Assembly (NCBI GenBank): GCA_002346525.1 | Contig: DDZY01000107.1 | Coordinates: forward strand, 828-17,098 | Source: Proteobacteria bacterium UBA2996 | Lineage (GTDB): Bacteria; Pseudomonadota; Gammaproteobacteria; Arenicellales; UBA868 | Length of the DNA stretch: 16,271 nt | Direction of reading: 5' to 3' | In this document: positions 1 to 7,271 of the stretch, in pieces | Position numbering within the stretch: the stretch's first letter is position 1 | Layout: every line of letters begins with the position of its first letter | Program-made: the position numbers and the translations under genes | The notes under the pieces: model-generated | What the model saw: only the letters and a program-made list of their open reading frames with translations | Told to the model about the DNA's origin: nothing | Databases searched by the model: none

Positions 1-1383
1 ATTCACGGATAGCACCCAGATCATGGTGCCCCGATAGCCGTGCGCAGAGAGAGCGAGCACCCCTTCTTCGACGTCATCGAAGTACATCAATTTTACGATC
101 CTAAGATAGTAAAAGGCCCCGACGACCGCGAGAATCACCGCCGTCACGACCACAGCAACGAAACCGGCATCCAGAGCCGCCTGAAGAACCATGAGTTTGG
201 CAAAAAACCCTGCGGTAGGCGGAATGCCGGCAAGTGAAAACATCACGATCAGCATGAGCAGGGCGAGCCAGGGATTCCGTCTGTTCAGACCCCTGAAATC
301 ATCAAGCCGGTCCGATTCAAATCCTGACCGACTGAGTGCCAGAATGACGCCGAACGCAGCCAGGGTCGTCACCATATAGATCACGGCATAGACCATCGCG
401 GCAGAATACCCGGCTTGTGTGCCCACAAAGAATCCAAGCAGCAAAAAACCCATATTGGAAATGGTCGAGTAAGCCAACATACGCTTAATACTGCTCTGCG
501 CAATCGCCACCACATTGCCCAAGGCAATCGACAGGAGCGCAGCCACCACCAGCATGTCCTCCCAGACCTCGATCCACCCTTCGAGCCCCGTAGACAGCAA
601 ACGCAGCAGAATCGCGAACGCAGCAAGCTTCGGTACGGCCGAGAGGTACAACGTGGTGGAGGTGGCAGAACCGTCATACACATCCGGAACCCACATATGG
701 AAGGGCACTGCCCCGAGCTTAAACAGCAGTCCGACCACGATCATTGAGATAGCAAGCATCAGCGGGAGGCTGTCCCCTTTCAGGCTTGCGGATGCTCCCG
801 AGACTGCCGCGAGCGAGAGCGATCCGGTTAAGCCGTACAACAGCGACATGCCATAGAGCAATACCCCCGACGCGAGCGCACCGAGGATAAAATATTTCAT
901 CGCCGCTTCCGCCGCACGGACCGAGTCGCGCTCCATCGCAATCATGCCGTACAGGCATAGCGCGAGAAGTTCAATACCCACATACAGGGTGAGCAGATGT
1001 GCCGCACCGATCATCGCCATCATCCCTACCACGCCAAACAGAGACAGCACCAGGTATTCGCCCCGCCACAAACCCCGCTCCTCCGCGTAGTCCCGGGCAT
1101 AAAACAACACTCCTGCAGTACCGAAGCAGGTGCCTGATTTCAGAATCGCCGCCACGCTATCCCGCACAACCAGACCGTTTAGCACCGTTTGCGACGGCTC
1201 AAACAATCCATCCAGACAGAGCAGTCCCGCAGAGACCAGCGTGGCGATGGTCAGGGGATAGGCCACCGCACACGCCCTGGAAGAGCGTATATAAAGATCG
1301 ACAACCAGGATCAGGCAAGCCAGCGTCGTCACGTAGATTTCGGGCGCAACCGCCCAAAAGTCTTGTGTAGTCAAGCCTGTCAT
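1..1383 (-). CDS. nuoN: NADH-quinone oxidoreductase subunit N (3' end missing)
   Basis: This is an antiporter-like membrane subunit of complex I, one of three related proton-translocating subunits (L, M, N) of the membrane arm. The ATG at 1383-1381 overlaps the nuoM stop as ATGA. The frame then stays open for 461 codons to the window edge. Family members have about 480 residues, so only a short C-terminal piece is missing. The protein is almost entirely hydrophobic helices. Residues expected for proton transfer are present: Glu138 in YVGIELLALC, Lys222 in LLFKLGAVPFHMW, Lys252 in SAVPKLAAF and Lys396 in PPTAGFFAKL. The IKRMLAYSTISNMGF segment at about 299-313 is also typical. It is the last nuo gene of the usual order. 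I see no frameshift. The product assignment is secure; only the stop position is unknown. Confidence 0.97.
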   Translation of the reverse strand, partial: MTGLTTQDFWAVAPEIYVTTLACLILVVDLYIRSSRACAVAYPLTIATLVSAGLLCLDGLFEPSQTVLNGLVVRDSVAAILKSGTCFGTAGVLFYARDYAEERGLWRGEYLVLSLFGVVGMMAMIGAAHLLTLYVGIELLALCLYGMIAMERDSVRAAEAAMKYFILGALASGVLLYGMSLLYGLTGSLSLAAVSGASASLKGDSLPLMLAISMIVVGLLFKLGAVPFHMWVPDVYDGSATSTTLYLSAVPKLAAFAILLRLLSTGLEGWIEVWEDMLVVAALLSIALGNVVAIAQSSIKRMLAYSTISNMGFLLLGFFVGTQAGYSAAMVYAVIYMVTTLAAFGVILALSRSGFESDRLDDFRGLNRRNPWLALLMLIVMFSLAGIPPTAGFFAKLMVLQAALDAGFVAVVVTAVILAVVGAFYYLRIVKLMYFDDVEEGVLALSAHGYRGTMIWVLSVN

Positions 1384-2867
1384 AGTTTTGATACCGCAAG
1401 GTGTGCGAGCAGCTGGTCCACGCTCGCATCCATAACTTCCAGGAGCGGAGCCGGCCAGATGCCGATGATTAGGACACCCAATGCCACCCCTAGCAAAACA
1501 CCAAACTCACGACGGTCGAGGTCTTTCAGTTTAGCCACTTCCGGATTCCGGATCGCACCGAAGACCACCCGCTTGACCATCCACAACGTGTAGGCTGCCC
1601 CAACGATCAGGGTGAGTGCTGCAATTACCGCATACCAGGCGTTGACGGAAAAGGTGCCCAGTATCACCAGGAACTCCCCTACAAAACCGGATGTACCGGG
1701 AAGTCCCGCATTCGCCATCGCAAAAAATACCATGAAAAACGCAAAAACGGGCATGACCTTGATGACCCCGCCGTAAGCCGCGATCTCCCGTGAATGCAGC
1801 CGGTCGTAGAGTACGCCGACACAGAGGAACAGCGCACCGGAAACAAATCCGTGGGAGATCATCTGAACAATGGCGCCCTCCATTGCCCGCACCTCAAAGA
1901 CGAAAAACCCAAGCGTGACGAACCCCATATGGGAAATCGAGGAGTAAGCAATCAACTTTTTCATATCCTGCTGAACAAGCGCGACCAGGGCAATGTAGAC
2001 CACCGCGAGCAGGGACAGACCAATAATGACCGGTGCGATCTGATGAGCCGCGTCCGGCGCAATAGGCATGGCAATTCGAAGGAAACCGTAAGCGCCCATC
2101 TTTAATGTGATCGCGGCGAGGATGACCGACCCACCTGTCGGTGCCTCGACATGAGCATCCGGTAACCAGGTATGCACCGGCACCATGGGGATCTTGACGG
2201 CGAACGCCGCGAAAAACGCAAGAAAGAGCAGCGTCTGTACGCTGCCGGAGAGAGGCAGGCGATGGAATACAAGCAAATCAAACGACCCCCCCGAGGCACG
2301 ATAAAGGTAGAGGAGTGCAACCAGCATCAGTAGCGACCCCAGCAGGGTGTAGAGGAAAAACTTGATTGCCGCATACACCCGATTCGGCCCACCCCACACC
2401 CCGATGATCAGGAACATGGGGATGAGCATCGCCTCCCAGAAAAGATAAAACAGAATTCCGTCAAGCGCGCAGAATACCCCGATCATCAACCCTTCCATGA
2501 TCAGGAAGGCCGCAAAATACTGGGCAACCCGGCTCTGGATTACCTGCCACCCGGCTACCACGACCACAATGGTCAAGATTGTGGTCAGCAGTACCAGTGG
2601 AACAGAGATCCCGTCAACGCCCAGAAAGTATTCAATCTGAAACCGCTCAATCCAGAGTGAGCGCTCAACAAACTGCATGTCAGCTGTAAGCCGGTTAAAG
2701 CCGGTCCAAAGCGGCACACTCAGAATAAAGGTTACGGCCGAGATACCCAATGCGAGCCATCGCGCCGCTGCGGCACGCCGGTCGTCGCCCGTCGCCAGCA
2801 CGAGCACCCCGCCGACGACCGGAAACCAAATCAACAAGGACAATAGATGTTGGCTAAAGAAATCCAT
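1380..2867 (-). CDS. nuoM: NADH-quinone oxidoreductase subunit M
   Basis: This is an antiporter-like, proton-pumping membrane subunit of complex I, 495 residues long, close to the family's usual size. It has about 14 predicted hydrophobic helices. Key pump residues are visible: Glu145 in YLFWEAMLIP, Lys225 in AFAVKIPMVPVH and Lys256 in AAITLKMGAYGF. The broken-helix regions around VHTWLPDAHVEAPTGGS (231-247) and the acidic PGTSGFVGEFL segment near the C-terminus are also typical. The ATG at 2867 follows the nuoL stop by 9 nt, with an AGGT-like ribosome-binding sequence in that gap. The gene ends in an ATGA overlap with nuoN, which suggests translational coupling. Homologous to Mrp-type Na+/H+ antiporter subunits; nothing in it looks degenerate. 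Confidence 0.98.
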   Translation of the reverse strand: MDFFSQHLLSLLIWFPVVGGVLVLATGDDRRAAAARWLALGISAVTFILSVPLWTGFNRLTADMQFVERSLWIERFQIEYFLGVDGISVPLVLLTTILTIVVVVAGWQVIQSRVAQYFAAFLIMEGLMIGVFCALDGILFYLFWEAMLIPMFLIIGVWGGPNRVYAAIKFFLYTLLGSLLMLVALLYLYRASGGSFDLLVFHRLPLSGSVQTLLFLAFFAAFAVKIPMVPVHTWLPDAHVEAPTGGSVILAAITLKMGAYGFLRIAMPIAPDAAHQIAPVIIGLSLLAVVYIALVALVQQDMKKLIAYSSISHMGFVTLGFFVFEVRAMEGAIVQMISHGFVSGALFLCVGVLYDRLHSREIAAYGGVIKVMPVFAFFMVFFAMANAGLPGTSGFVGEFLVILGTFSVNAWYAVIAALTLIVGAAYTLWMVKRVVFGAIRNPEVAKLKDLDRREFGVLLGVALGVLIIGIWPAPLLEVMDASVDQLLAHLAVSKL

Positions 2868-2876
2868 CTACCTGAC

Positions 2877-4811
2877 CTAGCGGAAGAGAAACCATGACAT
2901 CAGCGCCACCAAGCCGATAATCATCACGAAGGCGTAGTGATACACCAGTCCGCTCTGGACATGCCGGACCAGATTCGCGGTCCGCGCCACAGCCCTGGCG
3001 GCACCATTCACTAACCAACCGTCGATCAGACGTCGATCACCCCACTCCGAAAGCACGTGACCCAGTCCTCGCGCACCATCTGCAAATGCCCATTGATACA
3101 ACTCATCGAAGCCGTACTTTTTCACCAGAACCCGATAGATGCCGTTCCACCGCCCCACCGCCTTCAAAGGGAGTTCAGGCTTCCATAGGTAACAGACCCA
3201 GGCGCCGACGATGCCCAGAACAGCAAGCCAAAATGGAACAGCAACCGGGGCATGAGCGAGCATACCGCCGGCAGTCATATCTAAGGCTTTCGGAACGCCG
3301 CCCGCGACGACGCTGCTACCGAACAGGCTGCCATCCATCGTTGCGTTGACTAGCAGCAGGCCTGCCAGTACCGACGGCACGGCCAGAGCGACCAGCGGGC
3401 CGGTCACCACCCAGGGTGACTCCTGCAGGTGTTCCCGGGTCTTTGTATCCATACGGCCTTCACCGTGAAACGCCATAAAAACCAGTCGGAAGGAATAAAA
3501 CGCCGTCAGCACTACCCCGATCAACACGGCCGCATAGGCAAATCCTGCCCCAGGTGTGGAGGAGTAATGCACCGCTTCTATAATGGCATCCTTTGAAAAG
3601 AAGCCGGCAAAGGGTGGAATCCCGGCCAAGGCGAGGCTTCCGATAACACAGGTGATGTAGGTCACGGGCATCACCTTGCGTAATCCACCCATACGTCGCA
3701 TGTCCTGCTCATGGTGCATCGCAATGATGACGGATCCGGCGGCGAGAAAGAGCAGCGCCTTGAAGAAGGCATGGGTGGCCAGATGAAAAATCGCAACGGA
3801 GTACGCCGATGCCCCGAGCGCGACAGTCATGTACCCGAGCTGGGACAGAGTGGAATAAGCTACCACCCTTTTTATATCTGTCTGCACCAAGGCAACAAAC
3901 GCCATCAGCAGCGCGGTCAACGCGCCCACTATCAAGACAACCGACAAAGCCGTTGTCGAAAGCTCAAACAGCGGGGACATCCGGGCCACCAGGAAGATCC
4001 CCGCCGTGACCATGGTGGCCGCGTGGATAAGCGCCGATATCGGAGTCGGCCCCTCCATGGAATCCGGCAGCCAAACGTGAAGCGGGACCTGGGCCGACTT
4101 ACCCATGGCACCTACGAACAGTAACAAGCAGATGAGCGTTACCCAGTGCCACTCGAACCCGAACGGCCCTTGAGTGGTCTCACCAGCGAGAGACGGAGCG
4201 GCATCAAACACGGTCTGGTAATCCAGGCTGCCGAAAAGTGCGAGTACTGCTCCAATTCCAAGAATAAAGCCAAAATCTCCGACGCGATTAACCAGGAACG
4301 CTTTCAGATTGGCTCGGATCGCACTATCACGCTCATACCAGAATCCGATCAGCAGGTAGGAGACCAATCCCACTCCTTCCCAGCCGAAGAACAGCTGGAG
4401 GAAATTGTTCGACATCACCAACATCAACATTGCGAACGTAAAAAGTGCGATGTAACTGAAAAACCGGGTATATCCCGGATCTTCCGCCATGTAGCCGATG
4501 GTGTAGATATGCACCATCAGTGAGACGAAGGTCACGACCACCATCATGACTGCTGAGAGGGGGTCGATCAGAAACCCAATCTCAAAACGGGTACCGCCAC
4601 TAACCGCCCAGGTATAAACCGGTCCATTAAAATGATTACCCGAGAAAACATCCCAGGCCACGACGCATGAGAGGACGAACGCGAATCCCACACCCCCGAT
4701 TGCGGCGCGGTGCGCCCCGACTCTGCCGATCCGTGAACCCAGGAACCCTGAAACCAGGGCCGCTACCAGGCAGGAGAGCGGGATAAGCAGGTAAAGGAGT
4801 TCTCGACTCAT
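2877..4811 (-). CDS. nuoL: NADH-quinone oxidoreductase subunit L
   Basis: This is the distal antiporter-like subunit of the complex I membrane arm, 644 residues. Proton-path residues are visible: Glu145 in FFGWEGVGLVSY, Lys238 in GAMGKSAQVPLHVWLPD, the histidine-rich LIHAATMVTAG at 261-271, Lys351 in HAFFKALLFL and Lys407 in AGFFSKDAII. The C-terminal third (about 540-644) is longer than in NuoM or NuoN. It contains the charged stretch and final hydrophobic segment expected for the long lateral helix that braces the membrane arm. The ATG at 4811 lies 18 nt after the nuoK stop, the largest gap between adjacent nuo genes here, and no strong Shine-Dalgarno sequence is visible in it. The TAG stop is followed by a 9-nt gap to nuoM. 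The call is secure. Confidence 0.98.
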   Translation of the reverse strand: MSRELLYLLIPLSCLVAALVSGFLGSRIGRVGAHRAAIGGVGFAFVLSCVVAWDVFSGNHFNGPVYTWAVSGGTRFEIGFLIDPLSAVMMVVVTFVSLMVHIYTIGYMAEDPGYTRFFSYIALFTFAMLMLVMSNNFLQLFFGWEGVGLVSYLLIGFWYERDSAIRANLKAFLVNRVGDFGFILGIGAVLALFGSLDYQTVFDAAPSLAGETTQGPFGFEWHWVTLICLLLFVGAMGKSAQVPLHVWLPDSMEGPTPISALIHAATMVTAGIFLVARMSPLFELSTTALSVVLIVGALTALLMAFVALVQTDIKRVVAYSTLSQLGYMTVALGASAYSVAIFHLATHAFFKALLFLAAGSVIIAMHHEQDMRRMGGLRKVMPVTYITCVIGSLALAGIPPFAGFFSKDAIIEAVHYSSTPGAGFAYAAVLIGVVLTAFYSFRLVFMAFHGEGRMDTKTREHLQESPWVVTGPLVALAVPSVLAGLLLVNATMDGSLFGSSVVAGGVPKALDMTAGGMLAHAPVAVPFWLAVLGIVGAWVCYLWKPELPLKAVGRWNGIYRVLVKKYGFDELYQWAFADGARGLGHVLSEWGDRRLIDGWLVNGAARAVARTANLVRHVQSGLVYHYAFVMIIGLVALMSWFLFR

Positions 4812-4829
4812 CGTGGGTTATCCGTGCGA

Positions 4830-5135
4830 TCAGCCCTTAAGCCGATCCAAATCCTGAACATTGATCGAGCGACGGGTCCGGAAAAGCACAATCAGAATCG
4901 CAAGCCCGATCGCAGCTTCAGCTGCCGCCACGGTCAGCACGAAAAATACAAACACCTGTCCCGAGAGATCCTCCAGATAATGCGAAAACGCCACGAAGTT
5001 CATGTTGGCGGCAAGCAAGAGCAGTTCGATCGCCATCAAAATAATGACGAGATTTTTCCGATTCAAGAAAATGCCGACCACGCTTATCGCAAAAAGCAGC
5101 GCCCCTACGATCAGGTAATGGGACAGAGGAATCAC
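4830..5135 (-). CDS. nuoK: NADH-quinone oxidoreductase subunit K
   Basis: This is a small three-helix membrane subunit of complex I (101 residues, the normal length), homologous to the MrpC antiporter component. The two buried glutamates needed for coupled proton transfer are present: Glu37 in ILMAIELLLLAANMNF and Glu73 in LTVAAAEAAIGLAI. The C-terminal RSINVQDLDRLKG tail is typical. The start is GTG at 5135, which overlaps the nuoJ stop as GTGA, so it probably depends on ribosomes finishing nuoJ. No other in-frame start would give the normal N-terminus. Confidence 0.98.
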   Translation of the reverse strand: MIPLSHYLIVGALLFAISVVGIFLNRKNLVIILMAIELLLLAANMNFVAFSHYLEDLSGQVFVFFVLTVAAAEAAIGLAILIVLFRTRRSINVQDLDRLKG

Positions 5136-5743
5136 GGCTTTTCCTCCGGCCTGGGAGGCATCTTCACGATTCGAATACGATCTTCTTTCCTCACTTTCAC
5201 CTGTTCTTCCGGGGCCTGGTACCGCGTCTCGGGCCGCCGGCGCAGGGTAAGCGAAATGGCGGCAATAATTGCGACGAGAAGAATCACCGCGGCTAGTTCG
5301 AACGTATACACATAATCTGTATAGACCACCTTTCCAAGTGCCTCGGTGTTGCTGTAATCAGCATCGTGCCCGACAGGCCGAGGCAGTTGGGTATCCCCGA
5401 ACTCACCTGAGAGCATGACCAGAATCAGCTCACCCGCCATGATCAGGGCAACGATCAGCCCCAACGGCAAATAGTTGGCAAATCCGGCGCGCATTTGAGC
5501 GATATCGATATCCAGCATCATGATGACAAACAGGAACAGCACCATCACTGCACCGACATAAACCAAGACCAGGGTAATGGCCAAGAATTCGGCTTCGAGG
5601 GTCAGCCATAGACAGGCGGCACTGAAAAAGGCCAGCACCAGAAAGAGCGCCGCACGGACCGGATTACGCACGGTCACGACCAACAGGCTGGACCCAACCA
5701 GGACTGCCGAGAAAACGTAGAAGACGATTTCAAGAAAGGTCAT
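5132..5743 (-). CDS. nuoJ: NADH-quinone oxidoreductase subunit J
   Basis: This is a membrane subunit of complex I (203 residues) next to NuoK, NuoA and NuoH, with five predicted transmembrane segments. The third, around 60-77 (LVYVGAVMVLFLFVIMML), carries the conserved Tyr-Val-Gly-Ala core that contains the pi-bulge helix implicated in coupling. The next landmark is YTDYVYTFELAAVILLVAI near residues 140-158. The protein ends in a charged cytosolic tail of about 35 residues (from RRRPETRYQAPEEQ to PPRPEEKP), as in many proteobacterial NuoJ proteins. The ATG at 5743 follows the nuoI TAG by 3 nt, and the TGA stop overlaps the nuoK GTG. Confidence 0.98.
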   Translation of the reverse strand: MTFLEIVFYVFSAVLVGSSLLVVTVRNPVRAALFLVLAFFSAACLWLTLEAEFLAITLVLVYVGAVMVLFLFVIMMLDIDIAQMRAGFANYLPLGLIVALIMAGELILVMLSGEFGDTQLPRPVGHDADYSNTEALGKVVYTDYVYTFELAAVILLVAIIAAISLTLRRRPETRYQAPEEQVKVRKEDRIRIVKMPPRPEEKP

Positions 5744-5746
5744 AAA

Positions 5747-6229
5747 CTAGCGATACGGGGCGTCCGCTCGTCGGGCTGCTGCGATCGATTCTTCATGGAC
5801 GTCGCCAATCCGAAGGAGATCTTCTTTGCTGATGGTTCCAGAGGCGCCGGTTTCAAAATGGTATTCGTGCAGATCAGTGAGCACGATGGAATCGACGGGG
5901 CATGCCTCCTCACAATAGCCGCAGTAAATACACTTAAAGAGATCGACGTCGTAGCGAGTGGTGCGACGGGTGCCGTCATCGCGTTCTTCGGACTCTATGG
6001 TGATTGCCAGCGCCGGGCACACGGCTTCGCACAACTTGCAGGCGATACACCTTTCCTCGCCATTGGGATAGCGGCGCAACGCATGCAGTCCGCGAAAACG
6101 GGGCGATTTCGGGGTCTTCTCATCCGGGTACTGAACCGTAAATTTCTTGCGGAAGAAGTAGCGGCCGGTTACCGATAGACCCCGAAGCAGTTCCGACAAC
6201 GACCAGGTTTTCAGAAATCGAGCAAGCAT
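5747..6229 (-). CDS. nuoI: NADH-quinone oxidoreductase subunit I, two [4Fe-4S] clusters
   Basis: This is a peripheral-arm iron-sulfur subunit (160 residues) that carries clusters N6a and N6b and passes electrons from NuoG to NuoB. Two classic CxxCxxCxxxCP motifs are visible: Cys61, 64, 67, 71 (CIACKLCEAVCP) and Cys100, 103, 106, 110 (CIYCGYCEEACP). The N-terminal 30 residues contain an amphipathic stretch with basic residues that fits docking on the membrane arm. The ATG at 6229 is preceded by AAGAGAAG straight after the nuoH stop (6-nt gap). All eight cluster ligands are present, so the subunit should be functional. Confidence 0.98.
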   Translation of the reverse strand: MLARFLKTWSLSELLRGLSVTGRYFFRKKFTVQYPDEKTPKSPRFRGLHALRRYPNGEERCIACKLCEAVCPALAITIESEERDDGTRRTTRYDVDLFKCIYCGYCEEACPVDSIVLTDLHEYHFETGASGTISKEDLLRIGDVHEESIAAARRADAPYR

Positions 6230-6235
6230 CTTCTC

Positions 6236-7270
6236 TTAACCAAACCAGTGCCCGATTGGGCTAAAGAATTTCGCAACGCCGATGACGGTAATCCACACCA
6301 AGGTAACTGGAATAAACACTTTCCATCCCAGACGCATGATCTGGTCATATCGATACCTTGGGAATGTCGCGCGAAACCAGAGGAACAGAAACGCGACTGC
6401 GGCTAACTTCCCAAAAAACCAGAAAATCCCCGGAATCCAGATGAACGGCGCGATCTCAAGTGGTGCGTGCCACCCGCCGAGAAACATGATTACCGTCAAT
6501 GCAGAAATCAGAATCATGTTCGCATATTCCGCGAGGAAAAATACCGCAAACCCCATTCCGGAATAATCCACGTGGAATCCCGCCACGATCTCTGACTCCC
6601 CCTCCGCCACATCAAAGGGGGAGCGGTTTGTTTCGGCGACGCCGCTTATCAGGTAGACCAGGAACAGTGGGAACAAGGGCAGGAGAAACCATTCATGTAT
6701 CCCCCCTGACTGAGCCACTACGATCTCTCTCAGATTCAGCGAACCCGCAGCCATCAGGACCCCGACCAGGGCGAATCCCATTGCAATCTCATAAGCAACG
6801 ATCTGGGCTGCGGAACGCATCGCCCCGAGAAACGCATATTTAGAATTTGATGCCCAGCCCGCAATAACTACGCCATACACCCCCATTGACGTGAGTGCGA
6901 GCACGTAGAGCAGGCTCGCATCAATGTCGGCGAGCACCAGAGTGTCGGTAAATGGTACGACGGCCCACGCGCCGAGTGCGGGAGCGAGCGCCAGAACGGG
7001 TGCAATGAGAAAAAGGTAACGATCTGCGTGGGTCGGGATGATCATCTCCTTGAACATCAACTTGACGGCGTCTGCGATCGGTTGGAGCAAGCCCTTCGGC
7101 CCCACCCGATTGGGCCCCACTCTCACATGCATATAGGCAATCACCTTGCGCTCAGCAAGCGTGTAATAGGCGACCATTCCGAGTAACGGAAGGATGATCG
7201 CCCCAATCTTGAGACCCAACTGCAGGAAGAGAGGCAACCCGCTCCAAAGGGTGATCAATGATTCGATCAC
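6236..7270 (-). CDS. nuoH: NADH-quinone oxidoreductase subunit H
   Basis: This is the membrane subunit at the junction of the two arms of complex I (344 residues, normal length). It forms much of the quinone entry channel. It shows the family signatures AERKVIAYMHVRVGPNRVGP at about 39-58 and ETNRSPFDVAEGESE at 213-227, the latter being part of the loop facing the quinone cavity. About eight hydrophobic helices are apparent. The start is GTG at 7270, one nucleotide after the nuoG TAA. A GGTGA sequence 6-7 nt upstream could serve as the ribosome-binding site. No ATG gives the usual N-terminus. The TAA stop is followed by a 6-nt gap to nuoI. Confidence 0.98.
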   Translation of the reverse strand: MIESLITLWSGLPLFLQLGLKIGAIILPLLGMVAYYTLAERKVIAYMHVRVGPNRVGPKGLLQPIADAVKLMFKEMIIPTHADRYLFLIAPVLALAPALGAWAVVPFTDTLVLADIDASLLYVLALTSMGVYGVVIAGWASNSKYAFLGAMRSAAQIVAYEIAMGFALVGVLMAAGSLNLREIVVAQSGGIHEWFLLPLFPLFLVYLISGVAETNRSPFDVAEGESEIVAGFHVDYSGMGFAVFFLAEYANMILISALTVIMFLGGWHAPLEIAPFIWIPGIFWFFGKLAAVAFLFLWFRATFPRYRYDQIMRLGWKVFIPVTLVWITVIGVAKFFSPIGHWFG

Positions 7271-7271
7271 G

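Noticed and set aside
1..1370. Several open frames of 60-134 codons on both strands across the first 1.4 kb
   Set aside because: They are shadows of nuoN, whose own frame is open to the window edge and matches the family throughout.
3711..6178. Plus-strand open frames such as 3711-4124, 4146-4523, 4824-5315 and 5795-6178
   Set aside because: They lie antisense to nuoL, nuoK, nuoJ and nuoI. Their translations are rich in Arg, His and Gln with no recognisable domain, as expected for antisense frames of hydrophobic-protein genes.
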